Shown in pieces: positions 17,762-30,805 of a stretch of 41,043 bases of DNA. The stretch comes from Shewanella fidelis ATCC BAA-318 (lineage in GTDB: Bacteria > Pseudomonadota > Gammaproteobacteria > Enterobacterales > Shewanellaceae). The stretch lies in the NCBI RefSeq assembly GCF_000518605.1, contig NZ_JADX01000026.1, forward strand, positions 1-41,043, given 5' to 3'. The position numbers were made by a program, and so were the translations under genes. Position 1 is the first letter of the stretch. Each line of letters begins with the position of its first letter. The notes below the pieces were generated by a model, which saw only the letters and a program-made list of their open reading frames with translations, was not told the DNA's origin and did no database searches.

Positions 17762-18822
17762 GCGCTAACACATTAACAAAATTTTCTCTCGTTCATCTTG
17801 CTGTCACTGCGGCCATTGCAGCTTGCATGCTTGTTACGCCGGTGAATGCTTCAGATGATCACGCCCATGAGCTTGAACATCAGCATCAAGCAGAGCGTCA
17901 TGACGAGCACAACCATGATAAGCATGAAGACGACCACGGCCATGATCAGCATGAGGATGAACATGGTCATAAGGATGAGCATGGGCATGATGAACACGGT
18001 CACGATGAGCATGAAGAGGGTAAAGTGCATATTAGTCCAGAGCAGATGCAGCGCTCAGGTATTGCGACTCAAATTGCTCAAGCGGGGGATATTAAGCAGA
18101 CCGTTACCGTGTATGGCCGCACCGTATTGCCAGAAGCCGCCAGCAGCCAAATCAAAGCTCGCTTTGCTGGTTTAATTACGCAAATGAAAGTTAACGTAGG
18201 CGACAGGGTTAAAGCTGGACAAGTTATCGCTGAAGTTGAGTCTAACTCAAGCCTAAAACGTTACTCAATCAAAGCACCTATTTCAGGCATGGTGGTTGAA
18301 CGCAACGCCAATGCAGGTGAAATGGCAAACGATAATGTATTGCTAAGCATTATCGATGACACTCGCCTTTGGGCTGAGTATCAGATCTTTCCTGCACAAA
18401 TGCGCAGTGTTGCGCTGGGTCAGCAGCTATTGGTCACTGGCACACAGCAGCAAGCTGATTCGAAGCTTGAATATTTATTGAGTGCGCCACAAGGGCAGTT
18501 ATATCAGCTTGCACGTGCACCGCTTGATAATACTAACGGCCAATGGCCGCTGGGGAGCCTCGTGTCTGGTTACGTCACCTTGAGCAAGCAAGCTGTTGGC
18601 TTGATGATCGACAACCTTGCGCTGCAAGAAATGGAAGGTCAGCAAGTGGTATTTGTGCGCACTGCAGAAGGCTTTGAAAAACGTGTGGTTGAACTTGGGT
18701 TACGTGATAGCCAAATGACAGAGGTGTTGTCAGGACTTTCAGCCGGCGAAGAGTATGCGGTGCAAAAGAGCTTTTTGTTGAAGGCTGATCTTGAGAAATC
18801 AAGCGCTGGCCACGTGCACTAA
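17758..18822 (+). CDS. czcB: His-rich periplasmic adaptor of heavy-metal RND pump (CzcB-like)
   Basis: Protein of 354 residues. A signal peptide ends near A31 (VNA-SDD). Residues 35-85 form a low-complexity His/Asp/Glu stretch with 18 histidines built on a DEHGH repeat, a probable zinc-collecting tail. After that come the membrane-fusion-protein parts: beta segments before and after a barrel-sandwich motif (GDRVKAGQVIAEVESNSS and SIKAPISGMVVERNANAGE) and a C-terminal domain. The alpha-hairpin seems absent or very short, as the two lipoyl half-motifs are nearly adjacent. It bridges CzcA and CzcC and may hand metal to the pump. Confidence 0.92.
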   Translation: MSANTLTKFSLVHLAVTAAIAACMLVTPVNASDDHAHELEHQHQAERHDEHNHDKHEDDHGHDQHEDEHGHKDEHGHDEHGHDEHEEGKVHISPEQMQRSGIATQIAQAGDIKQTVTVYGRTVLPEAASSQIKARFAGLITQMKVNVGDRVKAGQVIAEVESNSSLKRYSIKAPISGMVVERNANAGEMANDNVLLSIIDDTRLWAEYQIFPAQMRSVALGQQLLVTGTQQQADSKLEYLLSAPQGQLYQLARAPLDNTNGQWPLGSLVSGYVTLSKQAVGLMIDNLALQEMEGQQVVFVRTAEGFEKRVVELGLRDSQMTEVLSGLSAGEEYAVQKSFLLKADLEKSSAGHVH

Positions 18823-21981
<3,159 letters not shown>

Positions 21982-22001
21982 GCGCTAACTCTTATCGCTA
22001 A

Positions 22002-22028
22002 AGAGCGGCACGATTGGCTGGCCGCTCT
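22002..22028 (+). terminator. Likely terminator of the czc operon, next to the repeat element
   Basis: Perfect 8-bp stem AGAGCGGC / GCCGCTCT with an 11-nt loop, 20 nt after the czcA stop. The T-tract is missing; the inverted-repeat element starts 3 nt later and may have replaced it. Confidence 0.55.
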
Positions 22029-22030
22029 AA

Positions 22031-22317
22031 CTTATACCAATCAGTATAAACATTTAGTCACTCAGCGAGAGTTTAGCGGTTTTGAGGCAAGGCAACGAAT
22101 GAAGAGCATAGTTGAACTAGGTTCAAGTTCCCTCTTTGTTTATTAAGAGTCACAGCATCAGAATCGCTAAAACTCGCCATTCTGGAACGTTTTTGGCTAC
22201 CTACTTCTGCGTTGAATAACTTCACAAGGGAGCAACCATTCTTTCAGTTATTCGCCTTGAATTAGATTGCCAAAAATCGTTCTGAGTTGATCAAATTCTT
22301 ATACTGATTGGTATTAG
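22031..22317. mobile_element. MITE-like dispersed repeat with TTATACCAATCAGTATAA ends
   Basis: An element of about 287 bp whose ends are inverted copies: TTATACCAATCAGTATAA at 22032-22049 and TTATACTGATTGGTATTA at 22299-22316. The similarity extends inward in weaker form (ATTT, GTCA/TCA, CTCAG). It has no open frame of useful length, as expected for a non-autonomous miniature element mobilised in trans. Internal inverted segments (GTTGAATAAC and GTTATTC) suggest a folded RNA or DNA structure. As I recall, this end sequence is common in intergenic regions of Shewanella and relatives. A short target duplication could not be made out. Confidence 0.75.
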
Positions 22318-22354
22318 ATTACTCGTTGTAGCGAGTTCAATCCGACTGTAAAAC

Positions 22355-22382
22355 AAAAGCCCTGCTCAAGCAGGGCTTTTTT
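22355..22382. terminator. Strong bidirectional terminator
   Basis: Perfect 11-bp stem AAAAGCCCTGC / GCAGGGCTTTT with loop TCAA and T-runs on both strands. It ends the converging aminopeptidase gene on the minus strand and blocks read-through from the czc side. Confidence 0.92.
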
Positions 22383-22424
22383 ATGACTTGCTATCATCTA
22401 AGTTATAGATGCTGTACCAAAAGC

Positions 22425-23957
22425 TTATTTGCTTTGAGTCATCAGCCAGTTACTAAGTAAACGTACACCATGGCCTGTACCGCCTGCTGGGGTGACGCCT
22501 TTGTCTTTTGCGGCTAATGCACTACCTGCAATATCTAAATGCGCCCACTTAGTATCGCCAGTGAATTGCTGTAAGAATACTGCTGCTGTGGTAGCCCCTG
22601 GGCCGCCAAAGCCGGCATTCTTTAGATCTGCAATTGGGCTTTTTAGTAAGTCATCGTAGGCAAGCGGTAAGCGCCATAGTTTTTCATCAACCGCTTGGCC
22701 AGAGAAAGTGAGTTCATCGACTAGGGCATCGTCTTCACTAAATACCGCAGTGTAGCGTTTACCTAGTGCACGTACCTTAGAGCCGGTTAGGGTGGCAACA
22801 TCAACCATGACTTGTGGTTTGTAGTATTCACGGGCGTACCACATACCATCAGCTAAGATTAAGCGGCCTTCAGCGTCAGTATTAAGCACTTCAACACTTA
22901 AGCCTTCAGCAGTCATTAATACATCGCCAGGTGCTAGAGCGGTTTCAGATACCATGTTAGCCGCCATTGGCATCACTGCTACCACGTTCACATCCGCTTT
23001 TTGTAGTGCCATAGCTTTAACTGCCCCTAGCACTGCAGCCGCACCAGCCATATCTGACTTCATACGCGAGATAGAGTCGCCTGATGCCTTAATGTTATAA
23101 CCACCAGAGTCGAAGGTGATGCCTTTACCTACAAGCGCGATAGGAGCGTCATCATTACCTTCCCAGTGGGCAACCACAAGGCGAGCACCTTCTTCAGAGC
23201 CACGGCCTACAGCATGCAGCGCCCCCATGCCTAACTTGGCGATTTTTTTAGGCTCAAGCACAGTGACCTTGACGCCCAGTTTTTTCAGCTCCTTTGCTGC
23301 TTTAGCAAAGTCTACTGGTGTCATTTCAGTTGGGGTTTCAGAGGTTAAATCACGCGCTAGAAATACACCTTGTTCAATTGCTGCTAATTGAGTGTATAGC
23401 TTGTCAGTGTCTTTCGCTGCGTCGACGGCGATGATGTAGTTCTTCTCAGTAGGCTTTTTCTCTGAAAAGTATTTATCAAACTTGTAAGCGCGCAGGTTAA
23501 TGCCGTGCGCAAGTTCTGCAGCAAAGCTAGCGTTGCTGGTGGCATCGCTAATGCCATCGGTTAATACTTGAATATCTTTGACTTCAATACCGTTGAAATG
23601 GGCTGTGATTTCCGCACCAAGCTTATTTACTTCACCCGGAGTCAGCTCTGCTTGCTCACCCACACCGATAACGACAAGGCGCTTAGCATCAATGCCATTA
23701 GGCATTAAAATCTCAACGATTTGCTTCTTTTCACCAGTAAATTCCTGCAAGGCTAAGGCATTGCTAATTTGTTGATTAGATTGTTTGTCTAGCTTGTTAA
23801 GCGCACTTGATGCATTTTCGCCAGCTTGAAAGACCACTAAGGTGTCAATGTTATTTGCTTGCTTTTCAACAAAATCAAATGTTTCAGCATGTGCTGAAAA
23901 ATGGGTTAATAGACCTAGGCTTAATGCACTGCTTAGTAGGGTTTTCTTGGTTAGCAT
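22425..23957 (-). CDS. Exported leucyl aminopeptidase (M17 family)
   Basis: Protein of 510 residues. M17 metallopeptidases remove N-terminal residues with two metal ions. Here K278, D283, D302, D361 and E363 (in VGKGITFDSGG, KSDMAG and NTDAEGR) form the metal site, with catalytic K290 and R365. Unlike cytoplasmic PepA, it begins with a clear Sec signal peptide (MLTKKTLLSSALSLGLLTHFSAHA-ETF, cleavage after A24), so it should act in the periplasm or outside. The loop between K290 and D302 seems one residue longer than in Escherichia coli PepA. It is transcribed alone, facing away from fis. Confidence 0.92.
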   Translation of the reverse strand: MLTKKTLLSSALSLGLLTHFSAHAETFDFVEKQANNIDTLVVFQAGENASSALNKLDKQSNQQISNALALQEFTGEKKQIVEILMPNGIDAKRLVVIGVGEQAELTPGEVNKLGAEITAHFNGIEVKDIQVLTDGISDATSNASFAAELAHGINLRAYKFDKYFSEKKPTEKNYIIAVDAAKDTDKLYTQLAAIEQGVFLARDLTSETPTEMTPVDFAKAAKELKKLGVKVTVLEPKKIAKLGMGALHAVGRGSEEGARLVVAHWEGNDDAPIALVGKGITFDSGGYNIKASGDSISRMKSDMAGAAAVLGAVKAMALQKADVNVVAVMPMAANMVSETALAPGDVLMTAEGLSVEVLNTDAEGRLILADGMWYAREYYKPQVMVDVATLTGSKVRALGKRYTAVFSEDDALVDELTFSGQAVDEKLWRLPLAYDDLLKSPIADLKNAGFGGPGATTAAVFLQQFTGDTKWAHLDIAGSALAAKDKGVTPAGGTGHGVRLLSNWLMTQSK

Positions 23958-24350
23958 AATGTCCTCTATCGGGATTTAGTTCTGCGTACTGGTTTTGCCA
24001 AACGGGCCGCAGCTTCTTTTTGTTGTATTGGTATTGATAGTTATTGAGTTAGTCGCACTGGATTGGATTATTACCAGTGGGTCGTGAAATTTATCACTTT
24101 TAGCATTAACAACTAAGTTAAAACTTGTTAGAAATTGTCACATGGTTTGCGAGTCTACAAGGTGAAAATTAGCCGAAGCTGAAAGCGCTGTGCAGTTTGA
24201 GGTTTATTTGGTTGATTTACAAAGCAAGCAGATGTGAATTGAGTAAGGGCATTAGACCGCCAGAGGGACATATGAGGGGACATATAAATGCAAAACGGGC
24301 TTTCCATTGCTGGAAAGCCCGTTTTAATACAACACGTTAAGACGTTAGTC
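23958..24350. other. Intergenic region between the aminopeptidase gene and fis
   Basis: About 390 bp. It should hold the aminopeptidase promoter near 23960-24100 and ends with the fis terminator. A short tandem duplication, GAGGGACATAT then GAGGGGACATATA (24263-24286), lies just before the terminator. No gene or recognised operator was seen. Confidence 0.4.
24292..24325. terminator. Terminator of the dusB-fis operon
   Basis: Perfect 14-bp stem (AAAACGGGCTTTCC / GGAAAGCCCGTTTT) with a 6-nt loop, 25 nt after the fis stop. It has A and T runs on both sides and can work in both directions. Confidence 0.93.
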
Positions 24351-25642
<1,292 letters not shown>

Positions 25643-25764
25643 TTATCAAAACACCTTGCTCGTCAAAGGGGCGCTATAGTACGCCTTTTTCAAGCCTGTG
25701 AAAAGGTCAATAAATGACCTAGAGGCAACTTTTTTGCTTGACTTTTGTTGACTGAGAAGTCTGT

Positions 25765-25785
25765 CGCGGCGCAGAAAGCGCCGCG
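25765..25785 (-). other. GC-rich hairpin between prmA and dusB
   Basis: Perfect 8-bp stem CGCGGCGC / GCGCCGCG with an AGAAA loop, 9 nt after the prmA stop. No T-tract follows on the minus strand, so it may be a weak terminator or a 3'-end stabiliser. Confidence 0.5.
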
Positions 25786-25793
25786 GTTTACCG

Positions 25794-26675
25794 CTATTTG
25801 CGTATACCTGTCAAGCGACTCCAGTCGTCTTTGTGAGCCGGTGCATCCATATCGAACCACTGACTGTAGAAAGCTGAGATTTCTTCAGCTTGTTCTTGTA
25901 AAAGGCCTGATAACGCTAATTGCCCACCTGGTTTTACTTTTTCAGCAATGAGTGGTGCTAGTTCACGCAGTGGGCCTGCAAGAATATTAGCGACTAAGAT
26001 ATCTGCTAACAGATCGGCTGGTTGATCTTCAGGTAGGTAGAGATCGAGTTTGTCTTCTACACCATTACGTTCTGCGTTTGCTTTTGATGCTTCAATCGCT
26101 TGATAGTCGATATCGATACCAGTTACGCGTTCAGCACCTAGCTTAAGTGCGGCAACGGCTAAAATGCCTGAGCCACAACCAAAGTCGATAACATCTTTGT
26201 TGGTGTAATCTAGACCGTCTAGCCACTCTAAGCAAAGTGCAGTTGTTGGGTGGGTACCTGTACCAAATGCAAGACCGGGATCTAAAATTACGTTTACTGC
26301 TGTTGGATCTGGGATTTCACGCCAGCTTGGGCAGATCCATAGGCGATCACCAAATTGGATTGGGTGGAAGTTATCCATCCATTCGCGCTCCCAGTCTTTA
26401 TCTTCAACTTGTTCAATCTTATGGCTGAAGTTTTCGCCTAGGTAAGGTAGACCTTTAAGCATTGCCACTACTGGTGCTAAATCGTAGTCAGCTTCAAATA
26501 GTGCGGTCAGCACAGTGTGGTTCCATAGCGGAGTTTCACCTAGGTTTGGCTCGTAGATAGGGGTATCTTTGCCATCTTCATAGGTAATAGATAGTGAACC
26601 AAGATCCATAAGCATATCGCTTAGGGCATCGGCGTGCTGGTTGTCGGTGTCGACTTTTAATTGGATCCAAGGCAT
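25794..26675 (-). CDS. prmA: Ribosomal protein L11 methyltransferase
   Basis: Protein of 293 residues from ATG at 26675. It uses S-adenosylmethionine to trimethylate ribosomal protein L11. The N-terminal substrate-recognition domain (1-55) begins [10 protein letters not shown], as in Escherichia coli; the SAM-binding motif [20 protein letters not shown] is preceded by [15 protein letters not shown] and followed by [12 protein letters not shown]. The frame is open 15 codons further upstream, but only the chosen start gives the family N-terminus and has a purine-rich site (AGAGA). Confidence 0.96.
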   Translation of the reverse strand: MPWIQLKVDTDNQHADALSDMLMDLGSLSITYEDGKDTPIYEPNLGETPLWNHTVLTALFEADYDLAPVVAMLKGLPYLGENFSHKIEQVEDKDWEREWMDNFHPIQFGDRLWICPSWREIPDPTAVNVILDPGLAFGTGTHPTTALCLEWLDGLDYTNKDVIDFGCGSGILAVAALKLGAERVTGIDIDYQAIEASKANAERNGVEDKLDLYLPEDQPADLLADILVANILAGPLRELAPLIAEKVKPGGQLALSGLLQEQAEEISAFYSQWFDMDAPAHKDDWSRLTGIRK

Positions 26676-26951
26676 GGGATCGTCTCTGTAGCTAAATATA
26701 ATGGCGTTATTGTAAACCATCTGCTCGATTTACGTCAGCGCCAAGCGTAAAAAGCTCTGCTTTTTGTTGTAAGGTCGCTTAAGCGTACACTTGTGACTAA
26801 AAATAGTGTCGATTTTTTCGGTATATTTGTTGGATTTTGTTCGACTAAAGTCGTAGCTTGTTAAGCATGTTAGTGTTTACAATTTCTTTTCAAGTTATTG
26901 AATTTTGGCGGTAAAATGGTTTGACCAGTGTTTGGTTTAGATGTGGTTGTT

Positions 26952-26967
26952 TGTGATCACTGTCAAA
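26952..26967 (+). promoter_or_regulatory. CRP-like site 1 upstream of frdC
   Basis: TGTGATCACTGTCAAA matches the consensus TGTGA-N6-TCACA at 8 of 10 positions. In Shewanella CRP, rather than Fnr, is the main activator of anaerobic respiration genes, so control of the fumarate reductase operon is plausible. The TTGTG...GTCAA core is also a poor Fnr-type match. Confidence 0.5.
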
Positions 26968-26983
26968 GAGTGGTGTGTTGGTT

Positions 26984-26999
26984 GGTGAGCAAGTTCACG
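26984..26999 (+). promoter_or_regulatory. CRP-like site 2 upstream of frdC
   Basis: GGTGAGCAAGTTCACG contains GTGA-N6-TCAC with only the outermost bases differing (8 of 10). Its centre is 32 bp from that of site 1, about three helical turns, so both would face the same side of the DNA. Confidence 0.45.
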
Positions 27000-27083
27000 C
27001 TTTAAAGTGGCGAATATTTGTAGGGTAAATCTTCCTGTTATGGTGTAAGTCCCGACAATAGGCACTATAAAAGAAAAATAACC

Positions 27084-27803
27084 GTGAGAACCCTAACCGA
27101 CACAACAGCTCTATTTAAACAAAAAGTGGCTAGCGCTTGGTCTGCTAAAGCTGACCGTTTGCAAAGTGCTACCGGCATTCTATTAGGATGCTTTCTATTG
27201 GTGCATCTGCACTTCGAATCTAGCATTTTATTTGGTAAAGAAGCTTTTTATCATGTAGTGCAGTTCCTTGAAGGCGGTATGTTCAGCGAAACTGGCCATG
27301 GTTACCCGCTATTAACCAGCATATTTTCTACCTTCTTATTAGTTGTTGTGTTAGTGCATGCAGCATTTGCATTGCGTCGATTCCCTGCGCAAATTGGTCA
27401 GTGGCGCGCACTTCGCAGCCAAATGCAAGTGGTGAACCATAGCGATACTCGCGTGTGGTTCTGGCAACTCGTAAGTGGTTTCATCTTATTCTTCCTTGTG
27501 CCTGTGCACTTGTACACCATGATTGCCACTCCTGAGATTGGCCCACACTTAAGTGCGGAGCGTGTCTATCATGACAACGCTTGGCTTCTGTATATCGTAT
27601 TACTGCCAGCCGTAGTTGTGCATGCCATGTTCGGTTTATACCGTGTTGCGGTGAAGTGGGGCATTAGTGCTAATCGCACAGGTCTTCGTAAATTAGCTCA
27701 TATCTTAGTGGTGTATTTAATGGTGATCGGTTTGTTAAGCCTAGGCCAGTACATGATGATTGGTAGTGAGTTAACGCTCCCTATTGAGCCGTTTCGCCCT
27801 TAA
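27084..27803 (+). CDS. frdC: Fumarate reductase di-haem cytochrome b subunit
   Basis: Protein of 239 residues with GTG start and five hydrophobic helices, the Wolinella/Bacillus (type B) single-subunit anchor. It carries two b haems between quinol and the iron-sulfur subunit. Probable haem ligands are H41 (or H43), H92, H142 and H180, close to H44, H93, H143 and H182 of Wolinella FrdC. The residue two before the last ligand is V178, where Wolinella has the E-pathway glutamate. It is the first gene of frdC-frdA-frdB, with 133 nt to frdA. Confidence 0.92.
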   Translation: MRTLTDTTALFKQKVASAWSAKADRLQSATGILLGCFLLVHLHFESSILFGKEAFYHVVQFLEGGMFSETGHGYPLLTSIFSTFLLVVVLVHAAFALRRFPAQIGQWRALRSQMQVVNHSDTRVWFWQLVSGFILFFLVPVHLYTMIATPEIGPHLSAERVYHDNAWLLYIVLLPAVVVHAMFGLYRVAVKWGISANRTGLRKLAHILVVYLMVIGLLSLGQYMMIGSELTLPIEPFRP

Positions 27804-27936
27804 GGCGCACGATAAGCAAATATTAGATGTCGAAATTATTCGGCATCAGTAAATACCATAAAAATAGCGCTGCGGGTGGCTAAAGCTACAACACAGCGCA
27901 ATAGAACATCGACCTATTCCTATTTAAGGAGCAAGC

Positions 27937-29934
27937 GTGAAACTCATATATACCGATTCTTTAGTCGTGGGCGCCGGTCTGGCTGGACTAAGGGTCGCCA
28001 TCGCCTCGAAAGAGAGAGGGCTCGACACTGTTGTGCTATCTCTGATCCCTGCTAAACGTTCACATTCTGCGGCTGCGCAAGGTGGTATGCAGGCAAGCCT
28101 TGGTAACACTGTTAAAGGCATGGGTGATGATGAAGATGTGCATTTCCAAGATACCGTAAAGGGATCTGACTGGGGGTGCGATCAGGACGTCGCTCGTATG
28201 TTTGCTCACTGTGCACCTAAAGCTGTGCGTGAATTGGCTAACTGGGGAGTACCTTGGACGCGTATTACCAAAGGTCCGCGTCAGGTAGTAGTTAATGCTG
28301 AGAAAGTGACAATTGAAGAAGCAGAAGAGGCGCACGGATTAATTAACGCCCGCGACTTTGGTGGTACTAAAAAGTGGCGTACTTGCTACACGGCTGACGG
28401 TACGGGTCACTCGCTGTTGTATGCGGTAGATAACAAAGCCATCTCGATGGATATTCCGGTACATGAGCGTATGGAAGCGTTATCGCTTATTCATGACGGT
28501 AAACGTTGCCACGGTGTGGTTGCACGCTGCTTAATTACCGGTGAGCTGATAGCCTATGTTGCCAAGTCAACAACTATTGCAACGGGTGGCTATGGCCGAA
28601 TTTATGAAGTTTCTACCAACGCAATTATTTGTGAAGGTGTAGGCCAAGCGTTAGCACTGGAAACCGGAGTTGCCAAGCTAGGTAATATGGAAGCGGTACA
28701 GTTCCATCCTACTGCGATTGTGCCTGTAGGGATTCTAACCACTGAAGGTTGTCGTGGTGACGGTGGATTATTGCGTGACAAAGATGGTCATCGCTTTATG
28801 CCTGACTACGAGCCAGAAAAGAAAGAGCTAGCATCACGTGACGTGGTATCGCGTCGTATGACTGAGCATATGCGTAAAGGTAAGGGTGTCGATAGTCCGT
28901 ACGGCCCGCATCTATGGCTAGATATTACCTTGTTAGGCCGTAAGCATGTTGAAACCAACCTACGTGAAGTTAAAGAGATCTGTGAGAACTTCCTTGGGAT
29001 TGACCCGGCTAAAGATTGGATCCCAGTAAGACCAACTCAGCATTATTCTATGGGCGGTATTCGTACTGACGCTACCGGCCAAAGCCCGCACCTCAAAGGT
29101 TTATTTAGTGTGGGTGAGGCTGCATGTTGGGATATGCACGGCTTTAACCGTTTAGGTGGTAACTCACTGGCTGAAACTGTGGTTGGCGGCATGATCATCG
29201 GTAAGTATGTGGCTGATTTTTGTGAGCAGAACACGCTTGAAATCGACACCAATCTCGTTGAAAGCTTTGTGGCTAAGTTGCAAACCGAAATTGATCAGTT
29301 GATCGATGGTGAAGGCACTGAAAACCCATTTGAGCTTAAGCAGCAGATGCAACGCATCATGATGGATTACGTGGGTATTTTCCGTAATGGCCCAGAGCTT
29401 GAAAAGGCGGTGAGCGAGCTGCAAGATTTGCTTAAGCGCGCCAATGCGTTAGGTCTTAAATGTAAAAAGCGTCACGCTAACCCTGAACTTGTAGAAGCGC
29501 TGCGTGTTAAGCGCATGCTGAAAGTCGCACTGACTGTTGCTGCTGGTGCTGCTGCACGTACAGAGAGCCGCGGTGCACACGCGCGTGAAGACTTCCCACA
29601 ACGTAACGATAAAGACTGGTTAAATCGTACCTTATCAAGCTGGCCAGATGCTAATAGCTTGTCACCACAGCTTGAATACGAGCAGTTAGATGTAATGAAG
29701 ATGGAATTGCCACCTGGTTACCGGGGCTACGGTATTGATAATGCTATTGCACACCCAGATACCGAAAAGCGTGAGCAGCAAATTGCAGACATTATCAGCC
29801 AGCTTGGTCCAGATGCTGACAGACATCAAAAGCAAGCGGCATTAATGCCATTTGACGTACCAGAATCATTAAAACCAAAGAACGAACGTTTGAGTGACAC
29901 ACTAAACTCGGGCGCAGGAGAGATCGCTAAATGA
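27937..29934 (+). CDS. frdA: Fumarate reductase flavoprotein subunit
   Basis: Protein of 665 residues, cytoplasmic face of the complex. The FAD-binding [17 protein letters not shown] lies at residues 12-28 and covalent FAD would be attached to H43 in [10 protein letters not shown]. Active-site residues H257 (QFHPTAI), R301 ([10 protein letters not shown]) and H369 (PTQHYSMGG) carry exactly the Wolinella numbering. The enzyme reduces fumarate, or may run as succinate dehydrogenase. The stop overlaps the frdB start by 4 bases. Shewanella also has a soluble periplasmic fumarate reductase, so this one may be secondary. Confidence 0.95.
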   Translation: MKLIYTDSLVVGAGLAGLRVAIASKERGLDTVVLSLIPAKRSHSAAAQGGMQASLGNTVKGMGDDEDVHFQDTVKGSDWGCDQDVARMFAHCAPKAVRELANWGVPWTRITKGPRQVVVNAEKVTIEEAEEAHGLINARDFGGTKKWRTCYTADGTGHSLLYAVDNKAISMDIPVHERMEALSLIHDGKRCHGVVARCLITGELIAYVAKSTTIATGGYGRIYEVSTNAIICEGVGQALALETGVAKLGNMEAVQFHPTAIVPVGILTTEGCRGDGGLLRDKDGHRFMPDYEPEKKELASRDVVSRRMTEHMRKGKGVDSPYGPHLWLDITLLGRKHVETNLREVKEICENFLGIDPAKDWIPVRPTQHYSMGGIRTDATGQSPHLKGLFSVGEAACWDMHGFNRLGGNSLAETVVGGMIIGKYVADFCEQNTLEIDTNLVESFVAKLQTEIDQLIDGEGTENPFELKQQMQRIMMDYVGIFRNGPELEKAVSELQDLLKRANALGLKCKKRHANPELVEALRVKRMLKVALTVAAGAAARTESRGAHAREDFPQRNDKDWLNRTLSSWPDANSLSPQLEYEQLDVMKMELPPGYRGYGIDNAIAHPDTEKREQQIADIISQLGPDADRHQKQAALMPFDVPESLKPKNERLSDTLNSGAGEIAK

Positions 29935-30674
29935 GCCAACAAATGGCTAAGGGCCGCACCTTAACTTTCAGTATTTTCAGATATGATCCGCAAATGCCGG
30001 ATGATAAGCCGAAGATGGTGGATTACCAGATTGAAGAAGCGCCTGGTATGACGGTCTTTATTGCGCTAAATCAGTTACGTGAACAACAAGATCCGTCACT
30101 GCAATTTGACTTTGTTTGTCGCGCCGGCATTTGTGGTAGCTGCGCGATGGTGATTAACGGTATGCCGACGTTGGCTTGTCGCACGTTAACCAGTAAGTTT
30201 GCAGATGGCAAAATCAAATTAATGCCGCTACCAGGCTTTGAGTTGATTGGCGATCTATCAGTAAACACTGGTAAGTTTATGCGTGAAATAGCCGAGCGCT
30301 TAAAGCTATGGCTACATCCAAAAACTGGCGATGATGATATTCACCGTCTTGAAGCACCTATGTCACCGGAAGAGGCGGCTAAGCTTTACGAGCTGGAGCG
30401 CTGTGTTGAGTGTGGCGTGTGTGTGTCAGCGTGTGCAACTAAGCAGATGCGCGATACTTTTGTGGGTGCTGTTGGGCTAATGAAGATTGCTCGTTTTGAG
30501 TTAGATAGCCGTGATGCACGTAGTGCAGATGACTTCTATCATGTGATAGGTAACCAAGATGGTGTATTTGGTTGTATGACCTTGTTAGGTTGTCAGGATA
30601 ACTGCCCGAAAGACTTACCACATATGCAGCAGATTGCTTATCTGCGTCGTAAAATGGCGGTAACCTTGGTATAA
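29931..30674 (+). CDS. frdB: Fumarate reductase iron-sulfur subunit
   Basis: Protein of 247 residues passing electrons from the haems to FAD. The [2Fe-2S] cluster is bound by C63, C68, C71 and C83 (CRAGICGSC plus LAC). The [4Fe-4S] cluster uses C158, C161, C164 (CVECGVC) and C225, and the [3Fe-4S] cluster C168, C215 and C221. All ligands are present. ATGA overlap with frdA; last gene of the operon, with a terminator 30 nt downstream. Confidence 0.96.
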   Translation: MSQQMAKGRTLTFSIFRYDPQMPDDKPKMVDYQIEEAPGMTVFIALNQLREQQDPSLQFDFVCRAGICGSCAMVINGMPTLACRTLTSKFADGKIKLMPLPGFELIGDLSVNTGKFMREIAERLKLWLHPKTGDDDIHRLEAPMSPEEAAKLYELERCVECGVCVSACATKQMRDTFVGAVGLMKIARFELDSRDARSADDFYHVIGNQDGVFGCMTLLGCQDNCPKDLPHMQQIAYLRRKMAVTLV

Positions 30675-30704
30675 GTTTCGTCAGTTTATCGCTAAGTAAC
30701 TTCG

Positions 30705-30731
30705 AAAAGCCTGCATAATGCAGGCTTTTTT
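30705..30731 (+). terminator. Rho-independent terminator of frdCAB
   Basis: Stem GCCTGCA / TGCAGGC extended by A-T pairs, loop TAA, then six T. A textbook terminator. Confidence 0.94.
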
Positions 30732-30805
30732 GTGGGTGACGTTTAATCCTTGTTTATCTACAGTTAGATTATAATAAATGTATCTTTATATACGGAATAT
30801 TGATA

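Larger units (their letters stand above)
26676..27083. other. Divergent regulatory region between prmA and frdC
   Basis: About 400 bp with the prmA promoter on one side and the frdC promoter on the other. Apart from the two CRP-like sites listed separately, no convincing -35/-10 pair was found. The frdC start is GTG with only weak purines (AAAAGAAAAA) upstream. Confidence 0.4.

Noticed and set aside
17860..18012. Repeat tract in czcB as a possible CRISPR-like array
   Set aside because: The units are short, in frame and encode DEHGH; there are no spacers.
17846..18175. Met-rich frame of 109 codons inside czcB
   Set aside because: A frame-shifted shadow of the His-rich repeat; the Met/Ile/Ser composition comes from reading CATGA-type repeats in another frame.
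22318..22350. tRNA-like GCGAGTTCAATCC stretch
   Set aside because: It resembles a T-arm only by chance: no anticodon arm or acceptor stem could be formed around it.
26676..26720. Extended N-terminus of PrmA
   Set aside because: The 15 extra residues precede the conserved MPWIQLK start and are not part of the family.
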